Assembly: GCF_030272615.1 (NCBI RefSeq)
Contig: NC_081413.1
Span: 717,983,867 to 718,047,866 of the forward strand
Direction: 5' to 3'
DNA from: Cryptomeria japonica
Lineage: Eukaryota; Streptophyta; Pinopsida; Cupressales; Cupressaceae
DNA: 64,000 nt
Positions 54,649-64,000 of the stretch are shown here, piece after piece. Each line of letters opens with the position of its first letter. Position 1 is the first letter of the stretch. The translations under genes and the position numbers were made by a program. The notes beneath the pieces were generated by a model. It had not been told where the DNA came from and did not search any database. It was given only the letters and a program-made list of their open reading frames with translations.

Positions 54649-55902
54649 TATTCAGAAATAGTCTGATTTTTAAGAGATGCTACATTTTTAGAAGGAATGA
54701 CACATAATCAGAGAAGGACTCTCAAACTCAAGTCACAAAAATATGTTCTCATTCAAGGTGATCTGTTTTGGAGAAAAAGAGATGGAGAATCGCCAATGTG
54801 TTTGGATGAATTCCAGGCTAAAAAGGTGTTGATTGAAATGCATGATGGGGTATGTGGAGGCCATTACTCTGCTAAGACAACTACTGGTAAGATAATCGGG
54901 GCTGGGTACTATTGGCCTACCTTATTCAAGGATGCTCATGAACATGTCAGGAAATGTGACCCATGTCAAAAAATTTCATCCAAATTGAAGTATGAAGGAG
55001 CTTTACCCCTAAATCCAGTCATAGTGGAAGCCCCTTTTGTCCAATGGGGCATTGATTTTATTGGGGAGATTGTTGAGAGATCAAGAAGAGGTCATAGAAG
55101 GATCATAGTAGCCACTAATTATTTTACTAAATGGATTGAAGCTATTCCAACAAGAAGAGCTACGAGTAAAGTTTTCATTGACTTCCTGATGGACAATGTT
55201 ATAACTAGATTTGGAATACCTGCAAAATTAGTAATGGACAATGCCATGAGTTTCAGGTCAGAAGAGTTTGTTGGATTTTGTACCAGTCATGGAATAATCA
55301 TGTCTTACTCTTCACCTTATCACCCTCAGGGAAATGGACAAGCTGAATCTAGTAATAAAAGCCTCTTGAACATCATCAAGAAAATCCTGGAAGAGAACAA
55401 GAGGTCTTGGGACCAAAAGTTGAAATTAGCTTTGTGGGCTGATAGAGTAATAGTCAAGAAGGCCATTGGAATGTCACCTTTTGAACTAGTTTATGGTACT
55501 CAAGCTAGACTGACAGTAAACAATCTTCTTCCAGTTTATAAATTCTTGCAAGTTGAAGATATGGAGCTATCTGAACCTATGGAAAACTGAATGATTCAGA
55601 TAGTGGAAGTGGAAGAAATCAGAGCTCTAGCTCATAAAAGAAATCTGAAGATCCAACTGCAGTCCAAGTAACTTTTTGATAAAAGGACATCATTAAGGAA
55701 GTTTTGAATTGATGATATTGTTCTTCAGTGGAATTCAAGAGGACAAGACAAGGGAAAACACAAGAAATTTGAATCATTATGGATTGGCCCTTTTGCGGTC
55801 TATGATTTAAATGGAAAGGATTCTTATTTTATGAAAAATATGGATGATGAAGTACAAGAATTTCCAGTGCATGGACAATTCCTGAAACAATATTTCTCTT
55901 GA
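54649..55902 (+). pseudogene. Element C integrase
   Basis: N-terminal zinc finger: HDGVCGGHYSAKTTTGK followed by VRKCDPCQK (His, His, Cys, Cys). Core: VQWGIDFIGEIVERS (first Asp), KLVMDNAMSF (second Asp), PQGNGQAESSNKSLLNIIKK (Glu), so the catalytic triad is kept. VATNYFTKW stands where ATDYFTKW is usual. Then AIGMSPFELVYGTQARL, and at the C-terminus LWIGPFAVYDLNG. Stops at 55588 and 55669 and a TGA near 55706 break the tail; the frame ends at a TGA at 55900. Integrase inserts the DNA copy into the chromosome. No chromodomain is present, as in the Athila/Tat group. Confidence 0.87.
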
Positions 55903-56039
55903 GGTCCATGCACAGTAGGTCCTTTGTTTGTATATATTTTGTTTGCTTCCTGTTGTTTTTGTTTGGGTCTATGTTTTGGTCTATTTCTTCAGAGTTTCTT
56001 GTGTTGACCTTGCAATCAACCATCCCCAGTCAGAGCTGC
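55903..56039 (+). other. Element C segment between integrase and 3' LTR
   Basis: About 137 bases. I could not see a clear polypurine tract before 56040 (the last bases read CCCCAGTCAGAGCTGC), which is the weakest point of the LTR assignment. Confidence 0.5.
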
Positions 56040-58311
56040 TGTTATCAGTGTTTAAGAAATGGGTTTTCTTTCCCCATGATTGCCTAGGTTTTTGAAATTT
56101 TGTGTCAGGTATGCTTTTAATTGCTTCAAAATTGTGTTAGGTCTTTAAGCGTTAAGGGTTTTAGTTTTAAATCGCTCGAATGTCTGATCAAAACCCTCTG
56201 GTTTCTATTCCTGCATTAATTTATTCACTTAAGTAATGGGTCTTGGGGTCGTGTGAAGTGTCCCCCTTGTTATCTACCTAGGTGGTCACTAAATAATGGT
56301 AAAAAATCTATGCCTTATGTCTTTTGCCTTCTAATGTTGTCAGGTCCAGTAAGTGTTGCGCACCTTCCAGATGAATCTATGGCTTTCGCCATTTCATTAG
56401 GCGAAGTTGCGGGTGTGTTAAGCTATGCGAAATAGCAAAAGGAAAAGCATGTTCAACTATGTGCATTTGATTTGGTTTAACAAGACTCCATCTTCCTCAA
56501 GATCTAACAGCTGGTGTTGATTCGCAGCCAAAACGAGTGAGTAAATTACCTTTCATGAAATGGCGAAAAGGTTTGGTGGGTCCTAGTGGTGAAGACTTTT
56601 CCACGGCTAAAAGGTGATCAAGTTCAAAAGAAATCGACGGCTCGCATTGTTTCATGGCTAATAGATGCTCACATGTTATGCCTTACGAAACAGCGAAAGG
56701 TTTTTGGCCTGGGCAAAAGATGTTTATAAGAAGCATAACGGATGCACAGGTTCTCAAAGATCTAATGGCTAGCACAGTTTCACAGGAGAAAGATGCTCAA
56801 AAGATAGCTTTCATGAAACAGCGAAATGACATGGCGTTCCAAGCAAGCAGTCTAGTTGGTTGAGATGGCAAGTAAGATAATGACATGTGGCTGAAGATCA
56901 AAGTGGTCAGCAAATTGGATTGAAGGATTAAAAGGTGGGTCCAAGAAGATGAGTCATGCTAAAGGATAATAAGTGACTTGGCAGATATAGGTGGCAAGGA
57001 TAAAGTGGATCCCGATGTATTCTCTTAGCGAATAAAAAGTTGACATGTCAGTTCCGGAATGACTAGACACCAGGTGGATAAAGCTAAGTCAGACAACCCA
57101 CGTCTGTCGGATTCAAGTAGGGTGTTAAGCATCAGGAATTTTGATAAGATCTAACGGCTAGCGTAGTTTCATGAAAGTAAGATGCTCATGTTTTAAGGTC
57201 TGCGAAATGGCGAAAGAGCTAGTGGGCATGAAGAACAGATAAAGAATAAAGGTAAAAAAGGATCAACTCTATTTTGATCCAAGGGTTCTCATTTTTTTGT
57301 GGTTGCAAATCAACCGAGGATTAAGGCCTATGAAATGGTGAAAGAGAAAGAGAGGTTCTTCCCAGCATGACGTGGAATGACAGTTGTTACTTCTTGTAAA
57401 GCTTGATGGTGATGTGTCAATTGACACGTAGTTTCAAAAGGTGATTAAGGGCCTGCCAAGGTGTAACCGGCGGTTATGCAGGAAGTAAGACACATGGTTG
57501 ACTCTGAACTAAACCCGAAGAGTTTCCTAGAGCTAATGGCCAAGTGCCATGTGGCATTTGTTAACTGGTAAATAAGTGGGGTAAGTAATGAAGGTCTCGC
57601 TTAAAAGATGTTCATCTCAAGATTGATCCAACGCTTCTCGTTGTTTCGTGGCCTGAAGGTGTAAGCGGATTAACCTCTGCGAAATAGAGAAACACCGTTA
57701 GCCATCAAGGTGAGGTGTGGTTAGTGAAAAAGTTGACAGTTCCAGTAGGGGTTAAAGGTCAGGCAGTTAGATTTCCATCTAACTCTTGGCATAGCTTTGC
57801 GAAAGGAAAATGCTCGAGGGATAAAGCTTGTGAAATGGAGAAAAAGAGGTAGGGCCTAGAGGCAAAGGAAAAGAGGTTAAAACAGTGTAAAGACCGACCA
57901 AGTCTCATCTGATCAGATGGCTGGCACGATTTTGTTGAGCGAAATTGTGAGGATGTTATGCTCTGTGAAATGGCGAAAGAGCAAAAAGGAAAATACACAG
58001 GCATGTTATGACCTGTTGGAGCAAAATTTTTGAATTCTTCTATGAATTCAATTCTAAAGAGATGGCCCAAGCATGCGGTATCAATGTCGCAGTTAAGAGC
58101 CTGAGTACCATATATGATTTTGCATCAATTGAATGAAGGCATCATTTTGAAGAGTAGTTGCAGAGAAGCGGTTGTAGAGAAAATTTCATCACTTGCAGAG
58201 CAAATTTCTTCAGTTGCAGAGCGGATTTCTTCAAGCAAAAAATAGGTTCTCTTGTATTCCTGTTTGGCAATTACTTGACAGTGTGTTTTAATTGAGGTTT
58301 TGATTTATTAC
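56040..58311 (+). mobile_element. Element C 3' LTR, cut by E
   Basis: It begins TGTTATCAGTG and follows the 5' LTR (5042-7309) over 2.27 kb with many transitions and a few small indels. The GCGAAATGGCGAAAG modules are kept. It breaks off at GATTTATTAC, where the LTR of E begins; in the 5' LTR the sequence goes on with AAAAACTGTTGG. Confidence 0.72.
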
Positions 58312-59103
58312 TATAGACACTCAAAATTGTCATGTCTAATTAAATAAATATTTTATTTATTTAATTATCTAAGCCTACTTCTTCTATTAATTAAATAAAT
58401 TTTTATTTATTTAATTAATTCATTTATCCTCTTCTAGCCTTATTTTTCATTTAAATAAATACATTTATTTATTTAAATTATCCCTTTCCTAAATTAAATA
58501 AATATTTTATTTATTTAATTGTCCTACTTCTTCTATTAATTAAATAAATCTTTATTTATTTAATTAATTCATTATCTTTTTCTACACATGACACATGTCA
58601 TTCATCTCTTAATTCATACACTACCTACCTCTTTCATTATTTTGGTATTTCTTATACCTACCCTCTAATCCTAGCCGACCTCTCTTTTTACACCTCTCAA
58701 TCTTAACCCTCCATTTCTCATTGTGTCTTCTATTTAAGGAGATTCTTTCTTCATTGTCTAACCCTAATGACACATCCTAATGACCTAATGACTGATTTTG
58801 AGTACTTGGCTACACTACGATCCTACTTGCAACCACATTCCGTTCTTTGTTGAGCTCTTGTGCATACAAAAATCTGAGAGCAAGTATATCAAACAAGATC
58901 AATGGAGATAGGAAGAATGGTGATCAAAACCCTATTGGACATGTGATGGTATAATCTTTGTGATTTTGAGTTATTTTGCATTGTCTTAGGTTATCTTCAT
59001 ATGTTATGGTGGATCTTTGTTCATTGTTAGGCTATGGTTTAGTGGTTGGATTCATTTTAGCCTTTCAATATTGTTAGTATTGTATCCATTTTCACCATAA
59101 ACA
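58312..59103 (+). mobile_element. Element E 5' LTR
   Basis: It begins TATAGACACTCAAAATTG, where TGTAGACACC is expected, and ends CACCATAAACA. The first 270 bases are alternating AT blocks such as TTTATTTATTTAATTAATTC, followed by a short pyrimidine-rich part and GTTGAGCTCTTGTGCA. It matches the reverse complement of 3380-4186. Confidence 0.82.
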
Positions 59104-59106
59104 TTT

Positions 59107-59124
59107 TGGCACGCTCGGTGGGAC
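59107..59124 (+). other. Element E primer binding site, tRNA not assigned
   Basis: TGGCACGCTCGGTGGGAC lies three bases after the LTR end, the position and TGG start expected of a primer site. I could not assign the tRNA from memory. Confidence 0.65.
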
Positions 59125-61303
59125 TCTTGTCCCTTTGCATTTAACATTTTTGTTGCAGATTTCGCATTTTTGAAGTTGCAGATCGGACAATTTTTCGATG
59201 ACATTTAGGTTTTTCCGCGTCTGCGAGTGTTCGGATCGCGTTTTTGTGTTTCAGAAGCGTCTGCGATAGAGGGAATCGCGTCTGTGTTTCTGTCAGTTTT
59301 TATTTTGCAGGGTTCCGAAAGGTGCGTCTGTGATTCCTAACCGCGTCTGCGCTGCATCAGACTGCGTTTGTGTCATTTAACAACGTCTGTGATCTCTGAG
59401 CGCGTCTGTGCATAACAGAACCGCGTCTGCGTTTTATAGACGCGTTTGTGTCTGGTATAGCAGCGTCTGTGCTTTCTGTTTTGCAATTTCAATTTTTCTG
59501 AGATTCGGGTTTTCGGATTTTGTACTTAGGGTTTCAGATCTGGTTTATTTTCGGCTAACCCTTGCAGATCTAGCTAACCTGGTTTGTGCAGCTTGCTTTG
59601 GAGGCAAAAACATTTTTGTTGAAGGCCCCTTTTCACAAAGTCTTTTTGGGTTTTCTAAAATTTACCTAACTTGTGTGCTTGCAGGAAGGGGTTATCATTT
59701 GAAACAACCCAAACTACTAACAATTTTATTGCAGGGCCTTAGCTAGGGTTTTGTAATTTTGATTGTGTGCCTTGTTTTTCATAGCTTAGTAAACACTTCA
59801 ATTGGTGCACTAAAATTGAATCATTGTCTTTTGTGTCTTGAGCAATAGGCTCTTTTTGTTTAATCTTTAGAGGGCCTGTCTTCCCGTGTGGTCATTAGGA
59901 CTACTAGTGAGAAGAGAACGACCCAAGTGGTAGCGAGGAAAACCCACCTCTTCTGAACCACTATAATCAAATGTATTCATGGTGAAAACTATGGATAACG
60001 TGTGCTGATTAGTTCATACCGACACTATGTCTCCCCATAAACCCGTTTGATCAAATTTATTTGATCATTTGTAGGGCGTAACCCCTACCGGCTGGGAGCC
60101 TTCTGTATTTACAGAGCTGAAAGTGCCGCATGTATGGCCACACGAGCGGATGCCCTTACTAGCACCTTTTTGTTTTAGAAGCCCAAATCCTTCTAGTTGT
60201 TGAGGCAGGAGGTCGGACCTCTGGTAGCGGCCCACACACATACGGTTCTTAGTAGAGATACAAAGTTCGCCATGGGGAGTTTTCATGGGGACTGATGCTT
60301 GGCTGACCCGAGAAGTGAGTGCCGAGGGTGGAGCCAATGAGGTCAAGCATCTAAGTATCCACTCTGAATAGCGTAGCCTTGGGGGTAAAACCCTATGTGG
60401 GATCAACAACTATTGTCTTGGCCAGCCCTAAGATTTGTGCTTGTCTTATGCTAAACACTCAAACATTCAAGACAAAACAGCAAAACATTGTGTCTTTTGT
60501 GTCTTCAAGTGTATGCAAAAAAACTTTTTACATCAAACAACACACTTTTGGAGTCTAAACAGTCTGCAAACATTGAGTCATCAACATTGTGTCCTCTTGT
60601 CACGAAAAACAGTCGAAAAATTAGATTTGGTCACAACAAAACAACTTCACAGATAGGAAAAATTGCACTAAGGTTACAGAAACGCGTCTGTGTCTGTTCA
60701 AACCGCGTCTTCATCAGATAAGCGCGTCTGTGAAGTACAGAATAGCGTCTGTGTTTTTATCAGCGTCTGTGTCTTGAAATCGCGTCTGTGAAGTATACAG
60801 AGGCGTCTGTGTCAGGATTTGAAAACTTTAACAGTCAAGCAAACAAAGAAAATCAGTTTCGGCATACTTGAGCTTCTTAGGTTGTCTCTTCAGGTTTCAT
60901 CTAGCATTCAGCCTGTTCTAAGGTTTCACACAGTCCATCATTGCTTCATACCTCATTTTACATTCATACTTGTCTAAACTTGAGTCAAAAGGTCACTTGC
61001 TTGTCCTCACTATACTCTTTCAACACACTACATACTACTACACTTTGCTAAGTGATCCCTCATCAAGGTTTCTTACCTTTGGGTCTCATTTGGTCTTACT
61101 TAGGGTCAAGGTCAGCTTACCTCATCAAGAGAAACTATCCTCTCTTTGGAAGTCACACCTACTCTACTACTTACATACTTGGTCTTACACTTTGGACATT
61201 GCAAGTACACCTCAAGATTCATTTACACTCCATACAACTCTTGGTCTTCCATACTTTTTCATTCTTCATCTAGTTTCTCACATCTTGGTCTAACACCTAG
61301 TTC
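59125..61303 (+). mobile_element. Element E leader
   Basis: A 2.2 kb leader with two blocks of CGCGTCTGTG repeats (59215-59475 with about ten units, 60680-60820 with about six), a conserved block shared with D and B (GAGGGCCTGTCTTCCCG near 59871; CATGGGGACTGATGCTTGGC near 60284) and the stem-loop at 60294-60351. Short frames here are not convincing. Confidence 0.72.
60294..60351 (+). ncRNA. Conserved leader stem-loop, element E copy
   Basis: GATGCTTG at 60294-60301 pairs with CAAGCATC at 60344-60351; inner GGCT pairs with AGCC (60332-60335). AGAAGTGAGTGCC in the loop matches D and B. Confidence 0.58.
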
Positions 61304-63787
61304 ATGGTTGAAACCCGCCTTCAAAAATCTAGGAGAATAGCTAAAGAAGCTCAAGAATCCATAAACATGAGTTCTTATGAGTATGACAATGATCTATTCT
61401 ACAATCCTGAGCACACTACATTACCAGACATGAATGTTTATAGACACAATCCAAATGTGGAAAGCGCAAATACTATAAACAACAATGCTACACACAATGA
61501 CACAGTGGACAACTCTTCAATACTATCAGCAGACATAGAAGAGTCCATAATGAATCCTCAATTCAATAGATTGGTTGAAGAGATAATGAGGAGAGATCGA
61601 CAATACTTTCTAAACATGATGGCACATAGTGGAGCTAAAATACCGCATGATTTTGACTTATCTCAACTTATGGAAAGTTGACCCTCACAGCAAACTCAAC
61701 TCAACATGGATCGAAGGAGACCAAATAGTGGAGGAAATAGAGGACCGAATATGATGCCTGAGTCACCATCAGTTTTGCTTCAAAAACCAGCAATCCCACA
61801 TACACAAGCTCAAACATATGATACTTATACTCAAAGACCATCATGGAGGCCTTATGCTCAAACACACACTCAAGGTATGGATCAACCAAAACAAGTGGAT
61901 ACTCAAGGACATCCTCAAAATTTTGACACAAGGAGACCTCATGTCAAAATTGGGGGCAACACAATGGAAAATGAAAGGCCTATTGAATATGGTTTATACA
62001 CACAAAATAGATATGGGGTTCCCCAACAAGAAGTTATGCCAAATGCTCCATACATGTCGCAACAATATAGACCTCCATATGGACATGTCTACGATCAGTA
62101 TCATCCATACATGCAACAAGCTCCTCCTCAAATGGGCGTTTCAAACATGGGGTATGCTACAAGAAATCAATCTCCTCCAAAAAATAATTTGGAGCAACAA
62201 ATAAGAGATTTACAAAAGAAAGTGGAGGACATGAGTACATCAAAACCTACATACACTATGAGAGATATATGCCCTTATCCCTTCGATAAGAGCATTCCAA
62301 TGCCTCCATTTCCTACACACTTTGTGACACCAAAATTTGACAAATATAGAGGGAGAGGAGACCCCAAGGCACATATAAGACAATTCTTCACAGCTTGCAT
62401 TGAGGTAGCGGCAGAAGAAACATACTTGATGAGGTTGTTTCCACAGAGCTTAGGTGACCAAGCTATGGAATGGTTTTCTCAATTACCTCCTGGTATTAAG
62501 TCATGGGGCGATTTAGCAGAGGCATTCATTTAGCATTTCTCTTACAACATTGAAACAGATGTCTCAGTTACTACCTTGTGCAATACGAAACAAAAGGAAG
62601 GAGAATCTTTCACAACATTTTTACAGAGATGGAGAAACTTAGCTAGCAGATGCTCTTGCGAAATCCTGCAGAAACAAATGGTAGAAATGTTCACACAAAA
62701 TGTTAACAAGGCTATTGGTTATGATCTCAGAAAAGCTTGTTTGTCTACATTCAAAGATGTTATTGAAAAGGGCCTAGCAACAGAAAGAGTTTTAATTGAA
62801 CAAGGAGTTATCAAGCTATTCAAAGAAAACAAAGAGGACTTTAAAGGAAAGGACAAACCAAAATTTTGGAACAAGAACAAGAACATAGTTAATGATGGTG
62901 TTGTTGATGCCAACACAGTGAGACCAAAGTTCGTCTTTTCTGGATCAAGTTCTACCAACAATCAGGTGAACAATCAAACAACTTCTAGACCACGAAGGAA
63001 GTACACTCCATTGGGAGAACCACTTGAATCAATATTCAAAAAGCTTGTGGCAAACAAAGTGATCATAGTTCCAGATTTTCCTCCATATGAACCAAAGGTC
63101 AAACCAAATTGGTGGAATGATGATGAATTTTGTGAGTTTCATAAGAGTAAGGGTCATAAGACAGGTAATTGCCATCGATTGAAAAACAATGTGCAAGATC
63201 TCATTGATAGAGGCGACATTGAGATTGAGGGACATTCATCTAATCAAGAGCATGAGATGTTTAAGGAACCATTCCCAAAACATGACAAAGGAAAAGGCAA
63301 AGTCACAGATGATCAAGCCAATTACACTAGAGCACCTTACAATTATGATTCTACTATCAATCACATCTCGATGGACAATCATATTTCTACTATCACTATC
63401 AAAAACAAAAATCCTGAGAATCCTTCTCAGAGACCCAAAATTGTCCTAAAAGGTGTGGGATCTTCATCCGAATCTACCTCTGAATGTCATGTTACAACCC
63501 GTCGAGGTAAGATTACATTTCCAGGTACCTCCACTAAGAATACCAATCCTTTATCAATTAAGCCTGAGTACGACCTTGTAGAACAATTAGGGAAAACACC
63601 CGCGCTCATCTCCATTCTGGAGCTTCTACGTATATCTCCTGCACATAAAGCCATCCTTGACAAAATCTTGAGAGATACTACCGTCCCTACTGATCTGAAC
63701 GTGGACCAGTTTCAAGCCATGGTGGGATACCTATCCGTTCCACACTCCCTCACATTCACAGAAGCCGATGACGCCTCCATAAGTTAG
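61304..63787 (+). pseudogene. Element E gag (one frame with three stops)
   Basis: The ATG at 61304 opens MVETRLQKSRRIAKEAQESI. One frame runs to 63787 with only a TGA at 61679 and a TAG at 62531 inside it and a TAG at 63785 at its end; each is one transition from Trp or Gln. The N-terminal part is Gln/Pro/Tyr-rich (61700-62200). The capsid core includes FDKYRGRGDPKAHIRQFFTA, AMEWFSQLPPGIKSWGDLAE and GESFTTFLQRWRNLASRCS. A knuckle-like CEFHKSKGHKTGNC lies at about 63131, a Cys-His-His-Cys form, followed by a basic, Lys/Gly-rich tail. Gag packages the element RNA. Protease follows in the same frame. Confidence 0.85.
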
Positions 63788-64000
63788 CCACATAATGCAC
63801 CTCTACATGTTGAAGCCTTCATACATAAACATCGAATAAAGCGAGTCCTGATAGATGGAGGAGCAGGTCTTAATATTTGTACATTGAGCACCATAAGACA
63901 ATTGGGATATTCTGACAAAGCTGTGAATGCTACAAACCAAATCACCATTAAGGCTTATGATGATGAAGAGTGCTCATCCAAGGGCACGGTCACCTTACCA
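63788..64000 (+). pseudogene. Element E protease (partial)
   Basis: It continues the gag frame after the TAG at 63785: PLHVEAFIHKHRIKRVLIDG, then GAGLNICTLSTIRQLGY and, near the window end, DDEECSSKGTVTLP. LIDGGAGLNI is the aspartic protease active-site loop, with Asp at about 63853. Tat-group members often read DGGS or DTGS here. The rest of pol is outside the window. Confidence 0.82.

Larger units (their letters stand above)
58312..64000 (+). mobile_element. Element E, Tat-like Gypsy element (partial)
   Basis: LTR, primer site, 2.2 kb leader, gag and the start of protease on the plus strand; the rest is beyond the window. It is inserted in the 3' LTR of C. Its LTR belongs to the same family as the one at 3380-4186. 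Confidence 0.85.

Noticed and set aside
56654-58070. Short frames within 56040-58311
   Set aside because: The matching frames are not kept in the other LTR copy (5042-7309), and the region is repetitive LTR sequence.

Overview
The window is intergenic DNA from a large, repeat-rich plant genome. Everything I can identify is LTR retrotransposon: Ty1/Copia at the far left, Ty3/Gypsy elsewhere. I found no host gene, rRNA or tRNA gene. Very long LTRs, deep nesting, AT richness and the dominance of Tat/Ogre-like and chromovirus-like Gypsy elements fit a seed plant with a giant genome, possibly a gymnosperm. That placement is inference. All boundaries were read by eye; no alignment or database search was run.

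Layout. Bases 1-1668 are the 3' end of a Copia element (RNase H tail, several polypurine tracts, 3' LTR), followed by a related LTR (1677-2403). Bases 2408-3185 hold an unidentified decayed reading frame on the minus strand. An old minus-strand Gypsy LTR with part of its internal region follows (3380-5041, element G). At 5042 begins a large Tat/Ogre-like element C on the plus strand. Its 5' LTR (about 4.0 kb), gag and pol are spread over 53 kb because three other insertions split it: H, a 12.0 kb minus-strand chromovirus (7678-19682, target-site duplication GTGGA); AB, a 16.9 kb minus-strand compound of three LTRs and two internal regions (22314-39222, duplication CTTAG); and D, a 10.8 kb plus-strand element (40186-50966, duplication ATACC). 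Removing each insertion and one duplication copy rejoins C's reading frames exactly. C's 3' LTR starts at 56040 and is cut at 58312 by element E (plus strand, LTR, leader, gag, start of protease), which runs off the window.

How the parts relate. C, H, A and E carry pol genes or pol remnants. D and B carry none. Instead they encode a long Pro/Ser-rich protein whose first residues resemble the start of E's gag, so D and B look non-autonomous and would need enzymes from relatives. D's LTRs differ at only about six of 1551 positions, so it is the youngest insertion, and its 841-codon frame is open. D, B and E share a conserved stem-loop in their leaders; D, B and A share 3' repeats, and D and A share an antisense reading frame near the 3' end.

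Most notable: the pol order of C (protease, an extra RNase H, reverse transcriptase, a degenerate RNase H, integrase); the D/B non-autonomous family with its uncharacterised protein; the three-LTR compound with a mosaic middle LTR; and an array of six near-perfect palindromes in both LTRs of H.
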